NCBI GenBank assembly: GCA_046704525.1
Contig: JBJKRS010000100.1
Coordinates: forward strand, 1 to 14,455
Length of the DNA stretch: 14,455 nt
Direction: 5' to 3'
DNA from: GCA-965745 sp046704525
GTDB taxonomy: Archaea > Thermoplasmatota > Thermoplasmata > Thermoplasmatales > Thermoplasmataceae
The first letter of the stretch is position 1. Each line of letters starts with the position of its first letter. Under the pieces are notes generated by a model that did no database searches, had not been told where the DNA came from, and was given only the letters and a program-made list of their open reading frames with translations. The translations under genes were made by a program, and so were the position numbers. This document shows positions 1-6,858 of the stretch, in pieces.

Positions 1-696
1 AAGGTTATGAGGAGATGTTCGGTGGAAGGCTGATATCCATATTCTCATCCAGGTACCACGGGGGAAAGTCGGCAATTGCAATAATCAGCCCAGATCCGGA
101 CGAAGCCCCTGCCTTCGAGATATTGCCAGGAGCACCAGAAATCCGCGAAGGATGGGGTATCCCGCAGATCTAATGGGGTCAGGGCAGGCACTCTCTCGAG
201 GAATCAGAACGTCTTTGATGATCTCAGGTCTGTAATCAGCGACCTCAAGGCTCGCGGGGAAGAGGTCACAGCATATGGCGCCAGCAATGGAGGGCTCCTT
301 GTTGGTGCCACCATGACTCAGACCCCCGACCTGCTGAGCAAGGCAGTAATTGGCAATCCTGTGCTTGACATGCTCCGTTTCCACCGCATGTCGGTAGGAA
401 AGTACTGGACGACAGAATACGGGGACCCGGACAGGAAAGAGGACGCCGAGTATCTGGGAAAGTACTCACCATACCACAACATACGTACAGGGTCAAAATA
501 TCCTCCGACCCTGATCTATACTAGGCTCAGGGACGACAGGGTCCATCCTGCGCACGCGATAAAATTCCACATGGCACTGTCTAAGGAGTCGCCATCAGCT
601 TATCTGAGAGTGAATACTACCGGAGGCCACATTGGGTTGACCAGTGACGACATGGTTAGAGAGCTCTCAGATATCTGCGCTTTTATCCTCTCCTGA
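1..696 (+). pseudogene. Prolyl oligopeptidase family (S9) peptidase, broken and partial
   Basis: The readable part (85-696, frame 1) is the C-terminal half of an S9-type alpha/beta-hydrolase catalytic domain. It has the nucleophile motif GASNGG (Ser codon 283-285), the acid region DDRVHP (about 532-549) and the histidine region GGHIG (His codon 628-630), so the triad is present. The block before the nucleophile, NQNVFDDL, is also typical. Upstream the frame breaks: frame 1 has a stop at 82-84 and no ATG or GTG before 313, while frame 3 is open from 3 to a TAA at 171-173. The ANIRGG/WH block expected about 40 residues before the nucleophile is not readable in any frame. I read this as a frameshifted or internally deleted gene whose 5' end lies outside the window. 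An assembly error is the alternative. An intact short protein starting at ATG 313 would lack the nucleophile and is unlikely to be an active peptidase. Confidence 0.7.
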
Positions 697-723
697 GGAC
701 TAAGTCTATGAAAGGCTCAGGGA

Positions 724-1737
724 CTAATCAAGGGATCTGTCCCTGGACTGCTGGTCTTCCCCGCCCTGGTCGTATGGGTATGTGACCTCAAGCTTTCCCG
801 CCTCGTTGAGGGACTCAACCTGCTCCATGGTAAGAGACCATCCCGTACCCCCAAGGTTGTCCCGAAGCTGTTCCAGAGTCCTGGCGCCAATTATTGGGGA
901 GGTCACCGCATGGTTGGAGAGTAGCCAGTTGAGTGCAACCTGGGCCATGCTCTTCCCGGTCTCGCCCGAGATTTCTGTGAGTGATTTCAGCGTCCTGTCA
1001 GTTCTGCTGTTCTCGTACTTCATGTACGCATCACGCCTCGAAGAGTCTCCAACCCTGGTACCCTTGGGTGCATTGGAGATCCCGCCGGAGTATTTTCCTG
1101 TCAGTACGCCGCCGGCTAGCGGGCTCCAGGGGAGAACAGCGATTTCCTCGTGCATGGCCATAGGGATTATTTCAAACTCTGTAGCCCTTACCAGGAGGTT
1201 GTAATGGGGCTGTATGCTTACTGGCTCATGCCATCCCATCCGCCTGCACAGCTGGAGGGCCTTTTCGAACTGCCAGCCCCTGTAATTGCTTATTCCAATA
1301 TATCTCACCAGCCCCTCCTCGACCAGAGTATTCAGTGTGGAGAAAGTCTCCTCCAGTGGAGTCAGCGGGTCCCATGCATGAACCTGCAGAAGGTCTATGT
1401 AGTCAGTCTTGAGCCTCTTCAGGCTATCACGGACTGCGGAGTTGAGGTGCTTCCTGGAGAGGCCAATGCCATTGGGATGCTCCCCTGTCCTGAACCTTGC
1501 CTTGGTTGCCAGGGCAACACTCTCCCTGTCCACATTCTTCATCCAGTTCCCTATGATTTCCTCAGATTTTCCTGAAGCGTAAACGTTGGGCGTATCAATG
1601 AAATTGCCGCCCCCGTCCCTGAACTCGTCCATGATCTTGCCGCTGGCTGTCTCATCCGCCTGCCAGCCAAATGTCATTGTACCCAGGCACAGTTCGCTCA
1701 CGAGCATTCCAGTTCTGCCTAGCTTCTTGATCCTCAT
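724..1737 (-). CDS. Aldo/keto reductase
   Basis: This 337-residue protein is a full-length NADP(H)-dependent aldo/keto reductase with a TIM-barrel fold, expected in the cytoplasm and reducing aldehydes or ketones. It starts with the typical KLGRTGMLVSELCLGTMTFG strand. The catalytic tetrad is visible: Asp48 and Tyr53 in the FIDTPNVYASGKSEE segment, Lys79 in ATKARF and His120 in LLQVHAWD. The C-terminal cofactor signature IIGARTLEQLRDNLG binds the NADP phosphate in this family. The physiological substrate cannot be read from the sequence; the closest general types are the YajO/YghZ-like reductases. It is a single-gene unit, convergent with the broken peptidase (27-base gap). The ATG at 1737 is supported by a TATA-like box about 30 bases upstream, leaving a leader of only a few bases. 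Confidence 0.95.
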   Translation of the reverse strand: MRIKKLGRTGMLVSELCLGTMTFGWQADETASGKIMDEFRDGGGNFIDTPNVYASGKSEEIIGNWMKNVDRESVALATKARFRTGEHPNGIGLSRKHLNSAVRDSLKRLKTDYIDLLQVHAWDPLTPLEETFSTLNTLVEEGLVRYIGISNYRGWQFEKALQLCRRMGWHEPVSIQPHYNLLVRATEFEIIPMAMHEEIAVLPWSPLAGGVLTGKYSGGISNAPKGTRVGDSSRRDAYMKYENSRTDRTLKSLTEISGETGKSMAQVALNWLLSNHAVTSPIIGARTLEQLRDNLGGTGWSLTMEQVESLNEAGKLEVTYPYDQGGEDQQSRDRSLD

Positions 1738-1761
1738 GATATCACGTTCATATCTCTGCCC

Positions 1762-1777
1762 GGAATATTAACATTCC
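1762..1777 (-). promoter_or_regulatory. TATA-like box inside a near-palindrome, aldo/keto reductase promoter
   Basis: The 16 bases GGAATATTAACATTCC match their reverse complement at 14 positions, with 5-base arms GGAAT/ATTCC around a TTAA centre. The A/T core (1764-1771) lies about 30 bases upstream of the aldo/keto reductase ATG, where an archaeal TATA box is expected. A repressor binding the palindrome would block TBP. The role as operator is inference. Confidence 0.5.
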
Positions 1778-1833
1778 AGCCAGCGAAAGCATGTTGGGAG
1801 AACAATGGCCGGTGAAAATGGCCATCTTGACCT

Positions 1834-2739
1834 TCAGTCTCCGCTCTTATTTACAGCCTTTCTCTCCCTTATCCTGGCCCTGCTCGATGCTGATATTCTT
1901 GCCGCCTCTAGGTAATCCACCGTGCAATCCGGTCCAATAATCGCTTCGTCCGCCACAATTTTACCGCAGCTTGCGTGGTCGATCTTGACATATGCGGCAT
2001 TGACCTCTCCTATCCTGGCAGTGCCTTTAGCAAGCAGCCTGGATCCCTGCCTTGATACATCAACACTGCCGCCATCCAGGCGGTCTATCCTGCTTGAACC
2101 GCCCGCCATCCTTAGCCTCAATTCTTCACCTTTCAGGTAACCTGTTTCTATTAAGCCGTTGAAGGAGAGTTTTTGTGTTTCAATGGAGTCTGCCAGTATC
2201 TTCCCCCTTCCTGAAAGTACAGTGCATTTCATCTCTCTTGCACTGAGGTGCCCGTAATTGCTTATTGAATCTGACACCAGGACACCTTCGGCCTTCAGCC
2301 CTCCCTGCACGACAAGCTTATTGAAATGGCCGTCATTGAAGCTCAGGGCTCCCGTGACTGCAGCTGTGCCAGACTTCACATTTCCATCTGCGGAGAGGCT
2401 TCCGGATACCAGGAGGACTTCACTGCAATCTATATGGCCAGTTGATGTGGCACCTCCTGACACACTCATCCTCTTGACTCGTATATCCCCTGTAATCTTG
2501 CCGGAACCTGAAATGCGAATCTCACTCGCGCTTGTTTCATTTAGCACTCCCGATCCTGATATGCTGACTATGCCATCGTTAGGACTTTCTTCTTCAGGAT
2601 GATCAGGCAGCTCAGGGGGTTTCTCCGCATGAGTGCTTTCCGCCTTATCCCACCTGGAAACCATCTCCTCATAGAGGTCTTGTGATATCTCCCCTGAATC
2701 CAGCATTTTCCCGAGTTTCTTCAATGTATCTTCGTCCAT
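1834..2739 (-). CDS. Bactofilin-like polymer-forming beta-helix protein with N-terminal SHOCT-like tag
   Basis: This 301-residue protein has no signal peptide or membrane segment. Residues 3-30 form a short charged helical segment with the SHOCT-like pattern G-x-I-x4-Y. Residues 31-55 are an acidic, proline-rich linker. Residues 56 to about 290 are a chain of short repeats rich in Ser, Gly, Val and Ile with a period near 17-20 residues, beginning with ISGSG units, as expected for the right-handed beta-helix of bactofilins. The segment at about 244-279, including KIVADEAIIGPDCTVDYLEA, resembles the YhbE/YhbF-type bactofilins of Bacillus. Bactofilins self-assemble into nucleotide-independent filaments; in bacteria they act in cell shape and protein positioning. 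In a wall-less archaeon the role would be unknown. It diverges from a winged-helix regulator at 2889, which may control it. The fold call is strong from the repeat pattern; the function is inference. Confidence 0.85.
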   Translation of the reverse strand: MDEDTLKKLGKMLDSGEISQDLYEEMVSRWDKAESTHAEKPPELPDHPEEESPNDGIVSISGSGVLNETSASEIRISGSGKITGDIRVKRMSVSGGATSTGHIDCSEVLLVSGSLSADGNVKSGTAAVTGALSFNDGHFNKLVVQGGLKAEGVLVSDSISNYGHLSAREMKCTVLSGRGKILADSIETQKLSFNGLIETGYLKGEELRLRMAGGSSRIDRLDGGSVDVSRQGSRLLAKGTARIGEVNAAYVKIDHASCGKIVADEAIIGPDCTVDYLEAARISASSRARIRERKAVNKSGD

Positions 2740-2772
2740 TTTGGTACCTGCATCAAGGATTTCATGGACATA

Positions 2773-2783
2773 CTTATATTTAT
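2773..2783 (-). promoter_or_regulatory. TATA-like box of the bactofilin-like gene
   Basis: On the minus strand the sequence AAATATAAG lies about 35-40 bases upstream of the ATG at 2739. This would place transcription start about 10-15 bases before the start codon. The same nonamer TTATATTTA (plus strand, 2774-2782) is repeated 18 bases further on. Confidence 0.5.
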
Positions 2784-2790
2784 TTTGAAA

Positions 2791-2800
2791 TTTATATTTA
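2791..2800 (+). promoter_or_regulatory. TATA-like box facing the winged-helix regulator gene
   Basis: TTTATATTTA is a good archaeal TATA-box match. It lies about 93 bases before the ATG at 2889, so it would give a leader near 65 bases. It is the second copy of a direct repeat (TTATATTTA at 2774-2782 and 2792-2800), so it could serve either direction. Confidence 0.4.
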
Positions 2801-2888
2801 ATTCACTAAAACCATTATTTGATTCGTGCAACTTATTTCTTGACCGATGGAACAAAAAAGTTGATTTGCTCGATAATGTTCATCAGTC

Positions 2889-3305
2889 ATGCTCGAAATA
2901 GTGCACTCTCTCACCTCTGCCCCCAAAAAAGCCATTTTTCACCTCCTTGCAAGGCCCATGACCCCGGAGGAGATTGCAAGATCACTCTCGGTGACGAGGC
3001 AGGGTGTGGACAAGCACCTTAAGGAACTTCTCAAATACGGCCTGGTGAGGAAAATGTGGCTGCTTTCACCAGGAAGGCCTAGAGTGCAATATGAAGCTAC
3101 AGAAATGGGCGAGCTCTTTTTCAGCAGGCTTGACAGCTTCATGACAGAGTACAGGAAGATCGGAAGGGAAAACATAATTGAAGAACTCAAGGAACTTGAC
3201 ATAAAATTTATAAGGGGGACTATAGACAAGCAGTCCTACCTTTCTGAGCAGAACAAGATAAAGAGCGAGTACGACTGGTTCTACACATCCGAAGACGGCT
3301 CATGA
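2889..3305 (+). CDS. ArsR-like winged-helix transcriptional regulator with SHOCT-like C-terminal tag
   Basis: This 138-residue protein is a cytoplasmic DNA-binding protein. Residues 1-70 form a winged helix-turn-helix: the HTH is at about 24-50 (TPEEIARSLSVTRQGVDKHL), followed by the two-stranded wing around RKMWLLSPGRPRVQYEAT. Residues 71-103 are helical and probably mediate dimer contacts. Residues 104-129 carry a SHOCT-like helix with the pattern G-x-I-x4-Y, also seen at the N terminus of the divergent bactofilin-like protein. No cysteine cluster suggestive of ArsR-type metal sensing is present (there is no Cys at all). The ATG at 2889 is the only usual start downstream of the in-frame stop at 2874-2876. 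The likely target is the shared intergenic region 2740-2888 and hence the bactofilin gene and itself. This is inferred from divergence and the shared tag. Confidence 0.88.
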   Translation: MLEIVHSLTSAPKKAIFHLLARPMTPEEIARSLSVTRQGVDKHLKELLKYGLVRKMWLLSPGRPRVQYEATEMGELFFSRLDSFMTEYRKIGRENIIEELKELDIKFIRGTIDKQSYLSEQNKIKSEYDWFYTSEDGS

Positions 3306-3489
3306 TATTTCGAAATTGCTTCTCCAATACCAATAATTATTGGCACGAATTGAAAAGGATTTAAAGGAATACACAATTAATGTTTATCCAGCAAAAATTG
3401 TGTGTTGAGCCTCAGTTCTGGATTCTTGGAATTGTTTCACCCCATTAATCACATGAGAGGGGCACTTTAGAAGGGGTTTTAGAGGTGGT
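3306..3489 (+). promoter_or_regulatory. Intergenic region with two inverted repeats upstream of the methyltransferase
   Basis: The 184 bases hold a perfect 14-base palindrome, CCAATAATTATTGG (3330-3343), and an 8-base inverted repeat ACACAATT (3371-3378) / AATTGTGT (3396-3403) spaced by 17 bases. Between them is the A/T-rich TTTAAA (3360-3365). A Shine-Dalgarno-like GAGGTG (3482-3487) precedes the methyltransferase start. The palindromes could be operators, possibly for the neighbouring winged-helix protein; this is inference. Confidence 0.4.
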
Positions 3490-4329
3490 ATGATGGAAAG
3501 AAAGGATGAGAATGAACTTACTACCAGGAATTACTATGACAGCACTGATGCTGATATTTTTTACACGTCGGTATGGGGAGACGAACACATACACCAGGGG
3601 ATATTCAAAGATAAGGACGAGCCAATGCAGAAGGCGTGCATGAGGACTGTCAAAACCATGGCGGAGGAACTTGGAAGTATCGGGCCGGATACAAACGTAG
3701 TCGACATCGGATCAGGTTACGGAGGCACTGCCCGCTACCTTGCCTCCCATTATGGATGCCGGGTTTATTCGCTCAATCTCAGCAGGGTGCAGAACGAACA
3801 TTCAAGATTCCTGAACAGGAAGAGGGGTCTGGACGGCAGGATCGACATCATTGAAGGGAGCTTTGAGGACATGCCCTTCGACAGCAGAAGCATGGACGTC
3901 AGCTGGTCCATTGATGCTCTCCTCCACAGCGGGGACAAAGGGAAAGTGTTCAGTGAGGTCTCCAGGGTGCTCAAGCCCGGAGGCGATTTCATTTTTGCCG
4001 ACCCCATGAGGACTGAGGACTGCCCTGACGATACTCTTCAGCCTATCCTGGACAGGATCCACCTTTCAGATATGGGGTCAATCGAGCTTTACAGGAGTCT
4101 TGCATCTGACAGCGGCTTGAAAATGGTAAACTTCAGCGACAATTCTGATTGCCTCACTGCGACATACGACCGTGCCCTCAGGTACACTGAGTCACACGAG
4201 GAGGAGCTGTCTGAGAAGATAAGCATGGATTTCATAGAGCATATGAAGGAGGGGCTGAGGCACTGGGTGGAAGGCGGAAAGAACGGGGACCTGCTCTGGG
4301 GAATATTCCACTTCAGAAAGGACTCCTAG
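3490..4329 (+). CDS. SAM-dependent methyltransferase, sarcosine/dimethylglycine N-methyltransferase-like
   Basis: This 279-residue class I methyltransferase has the SAM-binding motif I VVDIGSGYGG (70-79), post-I acidic/polar strand end at SLNLS (94-98), motif II around DVSWSIDALLH (136-146) and motif III LKPGGDFIFADP (161-172). The N-terminal segment YYDSTDADIFYTSVWGDEHI resembles the N terminus of sarcosine/dimethylglycine N-methyltransferases, the enzymes that finish glycine betaine synthesis from glycine in some halophiles. The usual partner, glycine/sarcosine methyltransferase, is not in this window, so the true methyl acceptor is uncertain. GAGGTG at 3482-3487 sits 2 bases before ATG 3490 and 5 bases before ATG 3493; spacing favours 3493, one codon later. 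The stop shares the palindrome CTAG with the stop of the convergent exporter. Class I methyltransferase is certain; the subfamily is by recognition only. Confidence 0.9.
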   Translation: MMERKDENELTTRNYYDSTDADIFYTSVWGDEHIHQGIFKDKDEPMQKACMRTVKTMAEELGSIGPDTNVVDIGSGYGGTARYLASHYGCRVYSLNLSRVQNEHSRFLNRKRGLDGRIDIIEGSFEDMPFDSRSMDVSWSIDALLHSGDKGKVFSEVSRVLKPGGDFIFADPMRTEDCPDDTLQPILDRIHLSDMGSIELYRSLASDSGLKMVNFSDNSDCLTATYDRALRYTESHEEELSEKISMDFIEHMKEGLRHWVEGGKNGDLLWGIFHFRKDS

Positions 4330-5801
4330 TCCTTCTGCCCTGTTCCTGAGATTTCCTCGGGAGCAACTTTTTTCTGGGTCCTGGCTAGAGAGAAAATTCC
4401 GGCCAGAACCAGGATTGCAAGACTTACAAGGAATGCGGCGTGCAGTCCCGCGAGGAACTGCCCCGATACTCTGCTGTCAAGTTTTCCGACCCCCAGGAAG
4501 ACCTCAAAGGCAACCTGCCGTGGAACAGCCAGGGAGGCAATGGATATAGAGATAACATAACTGAGGAGCGTTCCCATGTTGGAGAGGGTCCTGAGCAGGC
4601 CCGACACTGATCCGTAAAGCCTCCTGGGGGCAGATGTCATCACGGCACTGTTGTTCGAAGGCCAGAACATCGATCCACCAACACCCGAAATTACCGAGCC
4701 CAGTATTACTAGATAGATGGTGCTTGTAGGGGTTAGCAGGAAGTAAACCATTATCCCTGCGGCCATGAGGAATATTCCCATGCTTGCCAGCAGAGCAGGT
4801 CCAAACTTGTCTGAAGCTGAGCCGAAGTATGGGGCCAGCATGCTCGAAATCACATACCCCGGAACAAGGAGGAGGGCCGAGTACAGCGGCGTGAACCCCC
4901 TTATTCCCTGCAGGTACATTATGAGAATGAATACGACCGAAAGATAGCCGACCGCCTGAAGGAAGGCTGAAAGGAGTGAATATGAAAGCATCTTCTCCTT
5001 GAACGCCCTCATATCAATGACCGGGTCTTTCACCCTCAGTTCTATCTGGACAAATGGCACAAGTAGTGCTGCACCAAGGAGTACCATGCTTCCATTAAGC
5101 GTTGTCAGCCCGTTTCCCGCAATCTGGGTCGCTCCATACGCTATCAGCCCGAGAACTGCCACCAGAACAGATGTCCCGCCCCAGTCAATTCTGGTTTCAG
5201 CACGCTTTGTATCCTTTATGTACCTGTAGGACCAGTAAAGGCCCACCAAACCTATTGGCACATTGATGAAGAAGATGAAGCGCCAGCCGATCAGGGATGT
5301 AATGACTCCACCAAGCACTATGCCAAGTGTGCCGCCTATTGTCCAGCCCATGCTCGTTATGCCGAATGCCCTCCCGCGCTCTCCTGGCCCGAAGTTGTCA
5401 GCGACTATTGCACCGCTGTTGGATTGCAGCAGAACAGCTCCAAGCCCCTGCAGCACGCGTGCCCCAACAAGGAATCCAGCAGTAGGAGCTGCCCCAGACG
5501 CTGCGGATCCTACGATAAAGACAAGGAATCCGAAATTGAATATTCTCCCCCGGCCGAATATGTCTCCAAGCCTTCCCATCTGCGTAGTGAATGCAGCAAG
5601 CACCAGCAGATATGCAAGAATCACCCAGATTGTCGTCAGGAAAGGTGATTGAAGTTCAACGGACATCTGGGGGAGCGCCAGGATCACAATGGTGGTATCT
5701 ATTGCTGACATAAGCGTTGCAATAAGTATTCCCAGCAAGATGAGATTCTTCTTCTGAACCAGTGCAATCACCACCTGGAAACCCATCAATTCCTTGCCCA
5801 T
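4326..5801 (-). CDS. MFS transporter, DHA2 (EmrB/QacA) family, 14 TM
   Basis: This 491-residue integral membrane protein fits the 14-helix drug:H+ antiporter-2 family. Visible signatures are motif D1 in helix 1 (SAIDTTIVILALP, with Asp35), motif A in the loop between helices 2 and 3 (GRLGDIFGRGR, about 76-86) and the glycine-rich motif C-like helix 5 (GWTIGGTLGIVLGGVI). It should export small amphiphilic or organic compounds using the proton gradient; the substrate cannot be read. The start is ambiguous: ATG 5801 has a poorly spaced purine stretch, whereas ATG at 5786 (Met6) has AAGGA four bases upstream, so the protein may be five residues shorter. It is convergent with the methyltransferase and divergent from the membrane protein at 5989. 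Confidence 0.93.
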   Translation of the reverse strand: MGKELMGFQVVIALVQKKNLILLGILIATLMSAIDTTIVILALPQMSVELQSPFLTTIWVILAYLLVLAAFTTQMGRLGDIFGRGRIFNFGFLVFIVGSAASGAAPTAGFLVGARVLQGLGAVLLQSNSGAIVADNFGPGERGRAFGITSMGWTIGGTLGIVLGGVITSLIGWRFIFFINVPIGLVGLYWSYRYIKDTKRAETRIDWGGTSVLVAVLGLIAYGATQIAGNGLTTLNGSMVLLGAALLVPFVQIELRVKDPVIDMRAFKEKMLSYSLLSAFLQAVGYLSVVFILIMYLQGIRGFTPLYSALLLVPGYVISSMLAPYFGSASDKFGPALLASMGIFLMAAGIMVYFLLTPTSTIYLVILGSVISGVGGSMFWPSNNSAVMTSAPRRLYGSVSGLLRTLSNMGTLLSYVISISIASLAVPRQVAFEVFLGVGKLDSRVSGQFLAGLHAAFLVSLAILVLAGIFSLARTQKKVAPEEISGTGQKD

Positions 5802-5970
5802 TCATGCGGGGGGCTGATCTCCTGCATGCTGAAGAGTGGAAATGGCGTGGTTTGTAATCGATTGTCATACTCTATTTAACTATTCGCGGGCAGGAAAATT
5901 TGAAGCCAGGCAAATTCCGGGCTGGTCCCAGGCATTACCCGAGCGAAAAAACTGCACTATTCTAATATCA

Positions 5971-5978
5971 GGAGGAGA
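5971..5978 (+). promoter_or_regulatory. Ribosome binding site deciding a GTG start
   Basis: GGAGGAGA lies 10 bases before GTG 5989. It supports that GTG over the upstream in-frame ATG at 5836, which would add 51 hydrophilic residues read from the divergent promoter region. A TATA-like CTATTTAAC is present around 5872-5880. Confidence 0.65.
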
Positions 5979-5988
5979 TTCCGGAGCA

Positions 5989-6858
5989 GTGGAGAACACG
6001 GTCTGGGTCATTCTGACGGAAGTGCTGATGACGGCGTTCATCATCTGGAGCATTGGGTATGTCAGGAACTTCTCAAAGAAGATAACGGCCAAATCATTCT
6101 CACTCTCCCTGCTCCTTCTGGTTATGATGGCCAGCATGCTGAATGCCATCACCTATTACCTCTCGGCACCGAAGAACTTTCTGAACACAATAATTGCAGT
6201 GAATTTCTCCATGCTTTCAATGTCTGCAGCCATTCTCCTGATTTTCTGGGTTCCAATATCGCAGAACAAGTATTCCTATAACAGGAAATCAAGGGCAGGG
6301 TTCGTTTCACTGCTCCTTTGGAATGAAATTTCCATGGCATTGTTCCTGAAGGTACTTGGTTTCCCCCTATCTGGCTTCGGGGGCTCAATTTTCTACCTTA
6401 ATTTCTTCGGGCTTGCAGTGACCAACTTCCTCTTTCTTGCGCCGATGCTTGCTGAAATGGCCTATGCCATTTACAGGCTCATGGAGCCCGGCTTGTTCAG
6501 GCGCGTTGTAATAGCCCTCCTTCTGATGCAGATAGCAGACCCTGCCATGTTCGGCGACTCATTCCTGGTGCTCCCTCTGCTAGGAGTGTATTCTGCGCTC
6601 ATGCTTTTCGCCATATACTACGTTCTGGCATACATCTACAGGAACAGGGCAAACGTAAGTGAATCAGGCGGGCGGGCAACTATGTGGTTCATAGCAATTG
6701 TCGGAATCTCAACCGCCGGCCTGATCGCCCCTGTGCTCATAAGGAACCCGTTCGGGCTGGGCTGGCTGGTGTTCGCCATATCAATGATTGCCGCCATGGG
6801 TCTCTACTTCGACCTTGTCCTTTCTGTTCCAAGCCCGGCAGCTCCCACAGGAACCTGA
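5989..6858 (+). CDS. Integral membrane protein, paralogue of the N-terminal half of the adjacent polyferredoxin
   Basis: From GTG 5989 this is a 289-residue protein with about eight hydrophobic helices covering nearly its whole length. I do not recognise a named family. Aligned by eye, it is collinear with residues 1 to about 277 of the convergent 676-residue protein. Matching blocks are MM-x2-ML (46-51 here, 45-50 there), the loop RKS (99-101 / 95-97), E-I-x2-M at 113 / 115, N-x2-F-x2-PM-x2-EMA (146-158 / 148-160) and Y-[IL]-Y-R (215-218 / 219-222). It contains no histidine and no cysteine, so it cannot bind heme or Fe-S clusters by the usual ligands. It is therefore likely to be a structural or quinone-facing partner rather than a redox carrier; this is inference. 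The last 55 bases overlap the 3' end of the polyferredoxin gene on the other strand. Confidence 0.82.
   Translation: MENTVWVILTEVLMTAFIIWSIGYVRNFSKKITAKSFSLSLLLLVMMASMLNAITYYLSAPKNFLNTIIAVNFSMLSMSAAILLIFWVPISQNKYSYNRKSRAGFVSLLLWNEISMALFLKVLGFPLSGFGGSIFYLNFFGLAVTNFLFLAPMLAEMAYAIYRLMEPGLFRRVVIALLLMQIADPAMFGDSFLVLPLLGVYSALMLFAIYYVLAYIYRNRANVSESGGRATMWFIAIVGISTAGLIAPVLIRNPFGLGWLVFAISMIAAMGLYFDLVLSVPSPAAPTGT

Noticed and set aside
5836..5988. 51-residue N-terminal extension of the 289-residue membrane protein
   Set aside because: It is hydrophilic, lies over the divergent promoter region, and a well-spaced GGAGGAGA points to GTG 5989.
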